DNA of 64,000 nt, from positions 45,656,501 to 45,720,500 of the forward strand of contig CM075671.1 of NCBI GenBank assembly GCA_037962975.1. The letters run 5' to 3'. The position numbers were made by a program, and so were the translations under genes. This stretch comes from Clitoria ternatea. Its lineage: Eukaryota; Streptophyta; Magnoliopsida; Fabales; Fabaceae. Positions 1 through 10,511 of this stretch are shown here, piece after piece (the stretch's first letter is position 1; every line of letters starts with the position of its first letter). The notes under the pieces were generated by a model. It ran no database searches. It saw only the letters and a program-made list of their open reading frames with translations, and had not been told where the DNA came from.

Positions 1-310
1 AGTTTTATGCGGCATGTGATTATTACTCGCTTGATTACATACTCTCTAAATTTGTTTTTGATAATGACAAAGGGGGAGAGATATTTGAAAGATACTAGAG
101 ATTTTTTAAAAGATACAAAGATACTAGAACGATACTTGGTTGATTGAAAAACAAAGGGGGAGACACACTCTGAAATTTGTTGATTGAAAAACAAAAGGGG
201 AGACATACTCTGAAATTTTTAAAATGACTCGTTATCACTGTTTTAAAGATTATTGGCTATTAACACCCCAAGAGATAGCCATTGGTTGTCATCATCAAAA
301 AGGGGGAGAA
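1..310 (+). mobile_element. 3' internal end of a Sirevirus-type Ty1/copia retrotransposon
   Basis: This is non-coding sequence just upstream of an LTR. It holds at least four polypurine-tract-like runs of the form AAAGGGGGAGA, at about 69-80, 153-163, 193-203 and 297-310. Two copies of a roughly 40-bp unit carry the middle ones (about 140-218). Multiple polypurine tracts before the 3' LTR are a known Sirevirus signature. The pol genes of this unit would lie to the left of the window. The short open frame on the plus strand here runs into the LTR and looks like chance. Confidence 0.7.
297..310 (+). other. Polypurine tract next to LTR
   Basis: The run AAAAAGGGGGAGAA directly precedes a TG dinucleotide at 311. 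Polypurine tracts prime plus-strand DNA synthesis and lie immediately before the 3' LTR. This supports 311 as the LTR start; 321 (TGTTGATAAC) is the alternative, because it better mirrors the LTR end CAACA. Confidence 0.65.
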
Positions 311-556
311 TGTATTTTCATGTTGATAACAGGTTTTTGATAATGACAAGGGAACAAGCATCACAAGCTCTTCATGAATCAAAAACAAATGAAACAAATC
401 AAATGTGTCATATAAAATCAAGAATCGGGAAGAAAACGGTTTCACAAGTTCAAGAAATCAAGAAACCAATAAACCAAGACAAAGGAAAGCAGCCATGGAT
501 CACAAAATATCAATGGAAGACCTACAGGCATGGAAAAACATCAAACTACAAAGCCT

Positions 557-873
557 GAATCGATTCAACCACGAATGAATCGATTCACAGCCCTGGAAGT
601 CATCAAAAATAAGAAACGGAATGGGTTGAATCGATTCACCATAACCCTGAATCGATTCAAACACCTGGAAGTCACTAGAATTGAAAACAGAATGCTTTGA
701 ATCGATTCACCATAACCCTGAATCGATTCATTCGAAGCTGGCAACCCAGGAAACCCAAACAGAATGCTCTGAATCGATTCAAACAAAGCTCGAATCGATT
801 CATATGAATCTGGAACTCTAAATTGCACAAGTCAGAATGCTCTGAATCGATTCAAGGAACTACGAATCGATTC
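557..873. repeat. Array of ten GAATCGATTC palindromes
   Basis: Perfect copies of the 10-bp palindrome start at 557, 577, 628, 649, 699, 720, 771, 792, 844 and 864. The steps alternate strictly: 20, 51, 21, 50, 21, 51, 21, 52, 20. The array is therefore a roughly 71-bp repeat carrying two palindromes two DNA turns apart. It lies upstream of the LTR TATA box, where Sirevirus LTRs are known to carry palindromic cis elements. The binding factor is unknown. Confidence 0.9.
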
Positions 874-1014
874 AAGAAGTGGGAAACACCACTAAAAAGA
901 CAGATTTAAGTAGGAACCAACAACCCAATCTCAGTATACGCAAAGACAAGCTGGAATCACTATCTTGCAACGGCTAGGAGGACTTTGAAGCTGCTACAAG
1001 GCTCTATAAATTGC

Positions 1015-1022
1015 TCTCCAAC
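1015..1022 (+). promoter_or_regulatory. LTR TATA box
   Basis: TATAAATT follows the palindrome array and lies in the U3-like part of the LTR, about 740 bp before the LTR end. Its position fits the core promoter of the element transcript. Transcription start and polyadenylation site cannot be fixed by eye. Confidence 0.55.
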
Positions 1023-1763
1023 TCAAGCACAAATACACAACTAGAAGCTATCATTCTTCACTTATTCTTGTGCTTAGTAAGCCATCTTGCTTGTATATTC
1101 TGAGTTTAAATTTGTACATCCTCTCATCTTGAGAGTTATAATTTGTGTGATCTTTCACGTGTACATCTACTCTATTAAGAGAGTCATTTCCTTGTAAACA
1201 CTTCTTCAAACACAAAGATTTTCACTCTAGGATTGAGTGGTCACAAAGGTTGGGGTTCAACCTTTGGGTATTGAGAGTTTGAGAGATTGGGTGGGTTACC
1301 CTTTGCTAGTGAGGATTGAGTTCTTGAGTGTGGGACACTAGGAAGCTGCAATTGCTCATAGCTTGTATCTCTAAACTTCAATAGTGGAAATCCTCTAAGT
1401 GGGTTACTTAGAGGCGAGACGTACACCGGTGTTAGTGGAACTCGTTATATTGGTTTGCAAGCTCCTCTCCCTTAATCTTTTACTTCCATATACTGCAATT
1501 CGTTGATTTGTGTTGATTGATTGTGAATTTCATACTTGAGCTTGTCTAATTTGATATATTTCAAATACTGCCCACCAAGTGTTTGTTAAATTACTTCAGC
1601 TATATTTATCCTTGTGGTGCATTGCATACTATCTTTAACTTGATTTCACTTGCATATTCTTGTAAACTTGGATATAAAAATCAAGTTCAAAGGCATTCCA
1701 ATCAAAGTTTTTAAAACTCAATTCACCCCCCCTCTTGAGTATTGAGGCCACTTGAACAACAAG

Positions 1764-1775
1764 TGGTATCAGAGC
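1764..1775 (+). other. Primer-binding site, initiator Met tRNA type
   Basis: TGGTATCAGAGC, two bases after the LTR end, is the classic plant Ty1/copia PBS matching the 3' end of initiator methionine tRNA. It marks the start of an internal region that reads rightward into gag. Confidence 0.9.
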
Positions 1776-1817
1776 TTGACTCTTGGTAAATTAAGCTTAA
1801 CAGCTTCAAGAGACTAG

Positions 1818-2985
1818 ATGGTCTCAAGTTCTCACAACCTTTTTCCCGAGGGTGGTGCTATAAACAGACCTCCCACTTTCAATGGGGAAGGGTATGCATT
1901 TTGGAAAGAAAGAATGAAAATCTTCATTCAATCTATTGATTTGAGAGTTTGGAATGCCATTGAAAATGGTCCTTATATACCAATGCATACTATTGATAGT
2001 AAAAATGTTGAAAAACCTATGGATGAATGGACTAGTGATGAAGAAAAGAAAGTGCAATATGGCTATAAGGCAAAGAATCTCATCACTATGGCATTAGGTC
2101 CAGATGAATTTTTTAGAATAATGACTTGTCAATCCGCTAAGGAAATGTGGGATACTCTACAAGTAACTCATGAAGGTACTAGCGATGTGAAGGACTCCAA
2201 GATTAGTACCTTGACAAGTCAATATGAAAGTTTTAGAATAAACTCGGGGGAAACCATAGTAGAAATGCAGAAGAGATGTACTCTCATTATTAATTATCTC
2301 ATTACTCTTGGCAAAGTTTACACTAACAAAGAACTTGTGCATAAAGTCTTAAAAAGTCTTAGCAGGGAATGGTAACCACTTGTCACAGCCATAAAACAAT
2401 CTCCAAGCATCAATGAGATGTCTCTTGCAACACTCTTTGGGAAATTACAAGAGCAAGAGCAAGAACTAAAAGTCTTGAAGCTAGCGGAGGAAGAAGAAAA
2501 ATCCTCCAAGAAGAAAGGCTTAGCTCTCAAGGCCACCTCTATACATGAAGAAGAATCGTGTAGTGATCTTGATGAAGAAGAAGAATTTGGATTGTTTGTA
2601 AAAAGATTCGGAAAGTTCATGAGAAACAAATGATTCCAAAGGAACTTCAAAACACAAGGTAAGAAATCTACACCTAATGAATCATCTTCCTCACCTAGTT
2701 GTTTTGAAGGTGGGAAAGAAGGACACTTCAAGGCCGATTGCCCAAATCTTAAAAAGAAGGGCAAAGAGAAAAAGGGAAGAAGAAGAGCTTATATCGCATG
2801 GGATGAAAACGAGATAAGTAGCTCGGATGACTCGGAAAATGAAGAGGCAAACCTTTGCCTCATGGCAAATCACCAAGAAGAAGATGATGAGGTAAATCTT
2901 CATGACCTTGATAAGGGAGAATTACTTAATGCTTTTAATGAATTGTATGAAAAATTTGTGAAAGTCTCTAATAGACTTAAGGTGT
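1818..2985 (+). pseudogene. gag: Ty1/copia (Sirevirus-type) gag, broken and truncated
   Basis: The product would be the nucleocapsid polyprotein of a copia element. The first open segment (1818-2375, 185 aa) starts at an ATG 43 bp after the PBS and shows the usual plant copia gag features: PPTFNGEGYAFWKERMK near the start, then AKEMWDTLQVTHEGT. After a stop at 2373-2375 the same frame resumes with an acidic and coiled region (KLQEQEQELKVLK), a second stop near 2631, and a zinc knuckle (KEGHFKADC). The second cysteine of the expected CX2CX4HX4C is glycine here. The frame ends abruptly at 2985, where LTR sequence begins; pol is deleted. Both stops could derive from CAA or CGA codons. Confidence 0.85.
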
Positions 2986-3123
2986 CTATCTTTAACTTGA
3001 TTTCACTTGCATATTCTTGTAAACTTGGATATAAAAATCAAGTTCAAAGGCATTCCAATCAAAGTTTTTAAAACTCAATTCACCCCCCCCCCCCTCTTGA
3101 GTATTGAGGCCACTTGAACAACA
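2986..3123 (+). repeat. 3'-terminal fragment of the Sirevirus LTR
   Basis: This 138-bp piece matches 1629-1761 with no obvious difference except a longer C run (12 against 7). It ends in the same ...TTGAACAACA, then continues into element A LTR sequence. A deletion joined gag to the interior of the 3' LTR and removed pol and most of that LTR. The near identity implies a young element. Confidence 0.9.
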
Positions 3124-3665
3124 ACACCGTCCTCACGCGTTGAGGTGGGCGAAAGGTGGTGTCACCTGCAAAGATTCTCTGACGCTCAAGTCAGTAATAA
3201 TATTCCAAGTGAGGAATGTTTTCAGAGAGTAATTATAAGTTGAAAAGTAGTTGAAGATCCCTCTTTTCATTGATGAAAAGAGTTCATATACCTGATTGGC
3301 TCGATATTCAAGGATCCATTAGTGGGGAACCACTAACCTCCAATTACACTGTAAATTATTATTTTATTGCGCACTTGCCAGTATGATTGGGTCAAGTGGC
3401 TATTTTATATTGAGCGTAGGGAGTGTAGGCTGGTCTTAGGGGACAAGTTGATCATTCCCGTGAGCAGATTTTGGCTCGTAGTGTGGGGAATTATTGATCG
3501 GTCCCTGTAGCAATGCCCTTTGTCTTCTGTATGGTGACGTGTATGCTATCCGATGTCATGGTGTTATCCTGGATGTATGCCGATGACACCGGTTGCACGT
3601 TGGCAAATTGTCAAAGATGTTGAAATATGTCTTGTAGAACGGATATCGGTATCAAGGCCGGATCA
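3124..3665 (-). repeat. 3' LTR of element A (partial)
   Basis: It matches 20540-21100 of the right LTR along its length. It has a roughly 25-bp insertion near 3350 and a roughly 42-bp deletion near 3573. Its outer part lies beyond the Sirevirus insertion. The Sirevirus broke the LTR at ...CTTC^ACACC, so the expected 5-bp target duplication is ACACC (3124-3128); the left copy lies outside the window. The inner end GGCCGGATCA (minus: TGATCCGGCC) matches the LTR start of element B. Confidence 0.88.
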
Positions 3666-4391
3666 TATGTCCCCTAGCTTATGTGAGGGACTGTGTAGTT
3701 GTTCACATAAGCTATTCAATCTTGCAAGAGGTCTAGATGCTGGTATGCTTATGCGGAAAATGTTTTCTTACACATGTATTATTATATCGTGAAGAACCGT
3801 TCTTTAAATGAACGTTCCGATGTCATGATGTTGTTGCAACGGATTCAGACAAGGATTCATTGTGTGGGAATTTCAAAAGTTTATTGAAACTGATGACTCT
3901 TGAAATTTGAGTAACGGCTGTAAAGCAAAAATTGCGTCGCATGATTAGGTATTAAATGTTTTTAATCACGTGCGCGAGCAATTATTGCGTCTGAGGTGTA
4001 TATCTCAGTAACCGTCGCTTAGGTCTTAATGGGCTTACAACTTCTGGGCCCAATGGAGAGGCCTTTTGGAAATTGACGTTGTTTTGGCGCCCGCGAATTT
4101 GAGACAACTGTGTCGTTTGACTTGTAAACCGACGCGTTTAGTCGTGGACGACACAACCCTAAGAGTTGGTAACTTGAACCTCTTCGATTCTTATAAAAGA
4201 AGCACTTAATGGGTTCTAGGAACCACTTACTTCTGATTCCTTAACAAAAGTCTGCAGAAATTTTGTAAAGACGCTTGCCGCTTGTTTTGCGAAGCTTTCT
4301 CAGTCTTCATCTTCCTTATCATCTGAGGTAACCATTTTCTTCCCTCTGTTATTTCTGTCTTCTTTTGCTCTGCTGTTTTTGCTTGAAAAGA
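3666..4391 (+). promoter_or_regulatory. Promoter and leader of antisense gene 1
   Basis: Just inside the LTR lies the sequence before the polypurine tract of the element (GTCCCCTAGCTTATGTGAGG on the plus strand), which matches the corresponding site of element B. Further right, TATAAAAG at 4192-4199 sits 193 bp before the ATG at 4392. The same layout recurs upstream of the gene at 10512 and of the minus-strand gene of element B. This suggests a separate promoter driving transcription opposite to gag-pol. Confidence 0.6.
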
Positions 4392-6720
4392 ATGTATCTT
4401 AAGAGGGGGAGATTAACTTCTCGCAACCCTAATTATCATGGGGGAAGAATCACTATGATTCTTCCGAGGGCTGAGTCATGTCACTCAGAAAGGGGATTTT
4501 ACTCACAGTGGAGAGTGACTTTTCCCTTCTCAGAGTCATCCTCTGATTGTAGTCGCTCTTCGAAAATTGAGATGAGTAATGATTGTTACCCTTCCGACGA
4601 TGTGACTTTTTATCATAGAGCAGAGATTTTTGTCCACGCGACTCAAACGATGACTGGAGAAGGAACCTCTGGAGATCAAACTGTTCTGAAAATAGCAGAA
4701 GGTCTGTACAGCGTAGTTGCCTCTCAGCTAAACTGGGAAGAACTCCAGGCTAAGTGGCCCTTCTGCTGGGTAGCTGATGAGTTTAAGAACTTAGCTTCCT
4801 ATCACGCGAATGAGGACGAAGCTCGGATTCAGCCAAGGTTTACAGTTTACGCAGAGGAGGAAATGAAAAAATGGTTCAGGGTATTTGCACCGCTCTCTAC
4901 GGAATGGATATGCCACGCTGTCCCAGATGAACATTCAGTATATATGCACGATTTTTTATTTCATCACCTCAGAGTTCGTTTCCCTTTATCCGAGTTCCAG
5001 ATGGGTGTATTAAGGTTCTTAAATTGCGCACCCTCTCAACTTCATCCCAACGGATGGGGATTGGTTCGTTCTCTGGAAGTATTGGGTGACTACTTCAATT
5101 TTACACCCACCGTGGCGATGCTGTTCTACTACACTCAGGTAGTTCAGAGGGCTAACAAGCAAGGCGGTGTAGGTCTAGTCACACTCCGGACTCTATGTTC
5201 CTTCATGAACTTTGAATCCTACACCGAATCGGCTAAAGTTGACGGCAAGTCATTTAAGTCTTTCTTTACCCAGATATCAATTAAAAAGAATAAGCCCGTC
5301 TTCTGGAAGAACGAAGAGGGTCTTAATAAATTTCCTCTGAGCTGGACTTATGAGCACTTTCTTCTGAACTCTTCAGCATACTACACTCATCAGTCCGAGC
5401 TGTCTACTGAAACGGCGACGGTGTTATTCGCCCTTGAAACATATTCTACACGCTTTAAAGCATTTTTATGTAGACGTCTTTTAAGTAGTTCAAGCGAAGT
5501 CCGGGGCAAATATCTACGTAATTCCTGTTTTATTCCTTTTTTCCTCCTTTGTTGATTGTATTGAGCATTTCTTTGTTGCTGATACGTTTTATTCATGCAT
5601 GTAGGTGAAATAGAACAAAAATCTCCAGACATGGACAAACTGAAATCCTTAAAAGCAGGAGGTAAATCCGTAGCTGGTGAGAATAAAATTCAACCTAAGA
5701 AGGATTCTGTGAAGGGTTGCTCTGAGTTGATCATTCGACCTCGGATGTCGAAGGGGAAATTCCGCTGGTGGAGAGTGATTCGACTGGTGTTGGTGTAATT
5801 ACGAGTCAACCCAAAATAACAGAGAGGAGGAGGAAGATCAAGAATGACCCTTCAGGAAGATCAACGAAGAAATATAAACCTTCAAGGAGTCCGGAAAGAG
5901 CGAGGGCCTCCAAAGGTAAAGCTGTAGAGAGCTCGGATGCAGCTAAAGTTTCTTCTAGACTCCACAAGGGTATTCTTTCCGGGGTCTTTGGGTCAAATCC
6001 GATCTCTTACCCAACTGCTTCATTCCTTACTCCCTTCCTCTCATACCGGGGGACAACTCCAGCGATCCTTCCTCAGCCACTATACGAACTCCGACCCACG
6101 CTTAAATCTAAAGAAATCAAAGAGGCGTGTGAGGCCGAAAAATGGAAGTTAGCAGAACTTACTGGAATGCTTAACTCGTTTAGTCTGTTAGCTGATGATG
6201 CTCATAAGGTTGATGAGCTGAGTGATAAAGTAGAATAGCTCAACCTCTCGGTAGAGAAGGATAAAGCTGCCCTAAAATTAGCTGAAGATCGCCTCACCAA
6301 GTCTAAAGAGTTCGGAGATTTTATGAACAAGGAAAATCTCAAGCTCAAAACCATGCTTAAAGACTTGGAGGGTAAACTGGCAGAGAAGGAGGAGATGCTT
6401 GGTAAATCTCAAGAAGAACTTCGTAGCAGTCAACCTAAACAAGCTGATCTTGAAGATAAAAGCAAAGCTGCAGCGGAGGATTATTTTAAACAAGCAGAGG
6501 AATGGTCTCAAAAAGAGAAGAAGTTCCTCCTTGAGATTGAGAGACTAAAGGCTAGGAGTACGGAACCTCAGGGATCGGGTGGAGAACTTCTATGGTTACG
6601 GGAAGAATTAGCTATGGCTAAGGCTGAGGCAAAGGAAGCTATTGATATATGCACCCAAGCAGTTGAAGAATCCTTCGGCCTAGCTATACGCCAAGTTTTC
6701 TATCGTAACCCAAGCATTTG
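4392..6720 (+). pseudogene. Antisense extra gene 1 of element A (Transposase_28-like), spliced, broken
   Basis: Exon 1 (4392-5517) encodes the conserved domain found in 'putative gypsy type transposon' proteins of plants, with LRFLNCAPSQLHPNGWG and FESYTESAKVDGKSF. An intron with GT at 5518 and AG at 5604 interrupts the codon after KYL; exon 2 then reads REIEQKSPDMDKLKSLKAGG. Exon 2 has a lysine-rich stretch, a long coiled coil (6240-6600) and the conserved ESFGLAIRQVFYRNP. A frameshift lies near 5720-5768 and a TAG at 6236-6238. The normal C-terminus (LYGxDPFYEFHxGxLV) is displaced by a 100-bp leader insertion after 6720. I chose the ATG at 4392 because paralogues start similarly. The function of such extra ORFs is unknown. 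Confidence 0.7.
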
Positions 6721-6724
6721 AAGA

Positions 6725-8544
6725 ATCACTTAGTCTTGCTTCCCTGATGAAACTCTGCAAAAATTTTGAGAAGATATTCCTGTTTGCTTGTGTGAAATTT
6801 GATTCACCATCTTTCTTCACTCTTAGGTAACCTCTATGGTATGGATCCGTTCTATGAATTCCATGGAGGGAGGTTAGTCGCAGTGGTTGATGGTCGACAT
6901 GAGGATCCTCCGGAGTCCTTATACGGTTTGCCCCCTCTTCCCAAGGGTCAAAGTATGGGCCCGGATTTCGTTATTCCTATGCCTGAGGTCGCCTCATCTA
7001 CAGGAGGTGTGAAGGCTCCGTAAGAGAAGATTCCAGAGGAAATCCCAAAGGAAGGGACACAAGAACTTGGAGAAGGGGAAGGACAGAAAGAGACTGAAGA
7101 ACAAGTTCCCCCTCCGTAGTTCTGTTATTTTTTATATGTAAAGTTGTGTTCCGGGATCAACTCCGGTATTAGATGTAATCTTGGTTTTCATGAATGAATA
7201 AAATTCCCTTCAAAAATTTGTCTTCAATACTTCATGAAAAATAGTATGACTTAGATGTATATATCGTTTCAGTAATTGATAATCTGCTCTGTAGGGCTAA
7301 CGTTGAGGTTGGATTGAAATAATCACCTCAGAAAATTAGATAATTTTAGAACGGAAAGATACATACATGAATACTGTCCCCAAGTACAGGTATGTTAAGG
7401 AATAGGTGCCTGTCATAGGGCATTATCCTTAATTCTTTTGGGGAGAAAAGGAGTCGATCCGTTGTTCACAGGACGGATGACTAGCATTAATTTGTGTTAT
7501 TCTCACAGGACGGTTTACAGAGTCCATCCTTTTATTCAATGTGAGAGTATTGTTCCGAGCTTGGGGAACTACAAAGATACATAAAAATGATGGTTGGGTA
7601 TTCCATCATAAGGATGATGATGGGAATTTGTCTGTGCCAGGAGTCACATCATCATATCACAGAATAAGTAATAGAGAATATCTGTCCTGGGAAAATACAT
7701 CTCAATCGTAAGAGTACGGATTGAGCCCTCAAAATCTTCCATCATAAGGATGATGATGGGAATTGTCCACGCTAGGAGTTACATCATCAAATCACAGATT
7801 AGGTGATTGAGATCAACCATCCTGGGGAAAAGATATTTTAATCGTAGGAGTAATTGTCAACGCCAGGAGTTACATCGTCAAATCACAGAATAGGTGATTG
7901 AGATCATCCGTCCTGGGCAAGTATGTTTCAATCGTCAGGGTACGGACTGAGTTTTCAATTTCGTGTTCAAATCCGGTATTGAGACAGCGTCATCACTCTA
8001 TTTGTCCCCTAGCTTGTGTGAGGGACTAGTAAAGTGGCTTATATAAGCTACGTCGTGTGTAATAAGTCTGGATGCCGGATGATATATGTCGTTTATAAAA
8101 GACATTACGTTGTCACGTAAATATCCGTTCTTGGAACGAAGGTTCCGTTGTCATAGCGCTCCTTAGGACGGATTCTTACAAATAGTTTTTTGTATGGGAA
8201 TCCCAAAAGTTATTGAAACTTGCAACCCTTGGTATTCGAATAACAGTTGCAACGTTTCTCATGATTGGACATTAAATGCCTTTAATCACGTGGGCGAGCC
8301 ATTATTGCTTTAAATGCGCATGTCTTTATAACCGTCACTAAGGAGCTTTATGGACCTGAAATTTAAATTCTGAGGCCCATTTGAGAGGCCTTTTGATGAA
8401 TCGACGTTGATTTCACGCCTCAGGGTTTGAAAAGACAGCCTTGTATTTACCAAAAAGGTGCCGTTTGGTGGTAAATGACATAACCTTCGACCCGTAATTG
8501 AGTCTTTTGACCTCTTATAAAAGGAAAACTTAGTGAATTCAGAA
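6725..8544 (+). repeat. Tandem duplication unit 1 (1,820 bp)
   Basis: This unit is repeated head to tail at 8545-10364 with an exact offset of 1,820 bp and roughly 2 percent difference by eye; its first 110 bp recur again at 10365-10475. Order inside: leader of an antisense gene, then its C-terminal coding end (6826-7119), an AATAAA at 7197-7202, spacer with about three internal repeats of a GGAGTTACATC motif (7610-7930), sequence like that next to the polypurine tract (about 8005), and an antisense promoter with a TATA box near 8516. The leader and C-terminus meet at a shared GGTAACCTCT. Confidence 0.92.
6826..7119 (+). pseudogene. C-terminal fragment of antisense gene, copy 1
   Basis: The fragment encodes NLYGMDPFYEFHGGRLV, matching the C-terminus of the intact relatives at 12889-13158 and in element B (about 49700-49640 minus). 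It continues with PKGQSMGPDF and an acidic glutamate-rich tail. It is joined to a 5' leader rather than to the coiled coil, so it cannot encode the whole protein. A TAA at about 7021 replaces the GAA seen in the other copy. Confidence 0.75.
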
Positions 8545-10364
8545 ATCACTTAGTCTTGCTTCCCTGATGAAACTCTGCAAAAATTTCGAGAAGATATTCC
8601 TGTTTGCTTGTGTGAAATTTGATTCACCATCTTTCTTCACTCTTAGGTAACCTCTATGGTATGGATCCGTTCTATGAATTCCATGGAGGGAGGTTAGTCA
8701 CAATGGTTGATGGTCGACATAAGGATCCTCCGGAGTCCTTATACGGTTTGCCCCATCTTCCCAAGGGTCAAAGTATGGGCCCGGATTTCGTTATTCCTAT
8801 GCCTGAGGTCGCCTCATCTATAGGAGGTGCGAAGGCTCCGGAAGAGAAGATTCCAGAGGAAATCCCAAAGGAAGGGACACAAGAACTTGGAGAAGGGGAA
8901 GGACAGAAAGAGACTGAAGAGCAAGTTCCCCCTCCGTAGTTCTGTTATTTTTTATATGTAAAGTTGTGTTTCAGGATCAACTTCGGTATTAGATGTAATC
9001 TTGGTTTTCATGAATGAATAAAATTCCCTTCAAAAATTTGTCTTCAATACTTCATGAAAAATAGTATGACTTAGATGTATATATCGTTTCAGTAATTAAT
9101 AATCTGCTCTGTAGGGCTAACGTTGAGGTTGGATTGAAATAATCACCTCAGAAAATCAGATAATTTTAGAACGGAAAGATACATACATGAATACTGTCCC
9201 CAAGTACAGGTATGTTAAGGAATAGGTGCCTGTCATAGGGCATCATCCTTAATTCTTTTGGGGAGAAAAGGAGTCGATCCGTTGTTCACAGGACGGATGA
9301 CTAGCATTAATTTGTGTTATTCTCACAGGACAGTTCACAGAGTCCATCCGTTTATTTAATGTGAGAGTATTGTTCCGAGCTTGGGGAACTGCAAAGATAC
9401 ATAAAAATGATGGTTGGGTATTCCATCATAAGGATGATGATGGGAATTTGTCTGTGCCAGGAGTCACATCATCATATCACAGAATAAGTGATAGAGAATA
9501 TCCGTCCTGGGAAAATATATCTCAATCGTAAGAGTACGGATTGAGCCCTCAAAATCTTCCATCATAAGGATGATGATGGGAATTGTCCACGCTAGGAGTT
9601 ACATCATCAAATCACAAATTAGGTGATTGAGATCAACCGTCTTGGGGAAAAGATATTTTAATCGTAGGAGTAATTGTCAACGCCAGGAGTTACATCGTCA
9701 AATCACAGAATAGGTGATTGAGATCATCCGTCCTGGGCAAGTATGTTTCAATCGTCAGGGTACGGACTGAGTTTTCAATTTCGTGTTCAAATCCGGTATT
9801 GAGACAGCGTCATCACTCTATTTGTCCCCTAGCTTGTGTGAGGGACTAGTAAAGTGGCTCATATAAGCTACGTCGTGTGTAATAAGTCTGGATGCCGGAT
9901 GATATATGTCGTTTATAAAAGACATTATGTTGTCACGTAAATATCCGTTCTTGGAACGAAGGTTCCGTTGTCGTAGCACTCCTTAGGACGGATTCTTACA
10001 AATAGTTTTTTGTATGGGAATCCCAAAAGTTATTGAAACTTGCAACCCTTGGTATTCGAGTAACAGTTGCAACGTTTCTCATGATTGGACATTAAATGTC
10101 TTTAATCACGTGGGCGAGCCATTATTGCTTTAAATGCGCATGTCTTTATAACCGTCACTCAGGAGCTTTATGGACCTGAAATTTAAATTCTGAGGCCCAT
10201 TTGAGAGGCCTTTTGATGAATCGACGTTGATTTCGTGCCTCAGGGTTTGAAAAGACAGCCTTGTATTTACCAAAAAGGTGTCATTTGGTGGTAAACGACA
10301 TAACCTTCGACCCGTAATTGAGTCTGTTGACCTCTTATAAAAGGAAAACTTAGTGAATTCAGAA
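8545..10364 (+). repeat. Tandem duplication unit 2 (1,820 bp)
   Basis: Second copy of the unit at 6725. It carries the same leader and C-terminus junction, poly(A) signal, internal repeats and promoter. The promoter at its right end (TATAAAAG 10336-10343) directly serves the next antisense gene (ATG 10512). The two units differ by scattered, mostly transition changes. Confidence 0.92.
8646..8939 (+). pseudogene. C-terminal fragment of antisense gene, copy 2
   Basis: Same fragment as at 6826-7119 but without the internal stop: it reads from NLYGMDPFYEFHGG through an acidic tail to TAG at 8937-8939. The upstream ATG (8619) lies in leader sequence and is probably not a native start. The body of the gene is missing. 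Confidence 0.75.
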
Positions 10365-10511
10365 ATCACTTAGTCTTGCTTCCCTGATGAAACTCTGCAA
10401 AAATTTCGAGAAGATATTCCTGTTTGCTTGTGTGAAATTTGATTCACTATCTTTCTTCACTCTTAGGTAACCTCTCCTTCGTCTTCTTGTATTTTCTTCT
10501 AGTTTTTCTAA
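10336..10511 (+). promoter_or_regulatory. TATA box and leader of antisense gene 2
   Basis: TATAAAAG at 10336-10343 lies 169 bp before the ATG at 10512. The leader is the third partial copy of the duplicated unit up to 10475 and then diverges into native sequence (CCTTCGTC). Spacing matches the TATA-to-ATG distances of the other two antisense genes. Confidence 0.6.

Larger units (their letters stand above)
311..1761 (+). repeat. LTR of Sirevirus-type Ty1/copia element
   Basis: It starts with TG after a polypurine tract and ends ...TTGAACAACA at 1761, two bases before a primer-binding site. Its last 133 bp recur at 2986-3123 and differ only in the length of a C run (7 against 12), which fixes the right boundary. 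It contains a palindrome array (557-873) and a TATA box (1015-1022). It has a polypurine tract on its left and a PBS on its right, so it serves as 3' LTR of one unit and 5' LTR of the next. Confidence 0.8.

Noticed and set aside
565..828. 87-aa minus-strand frame in the first palindrome array
   Set aside because: Its repeated ESIQ/NRF words are translations of the GAATCGATTC repeats, not a protein family.
557..873. CRISPR-like regular spacing of a repeated word
   Set aside because: The repeat is a 10-bp palindrome with related spacers inside a plant LTR; no cas genes, no unique spacers.
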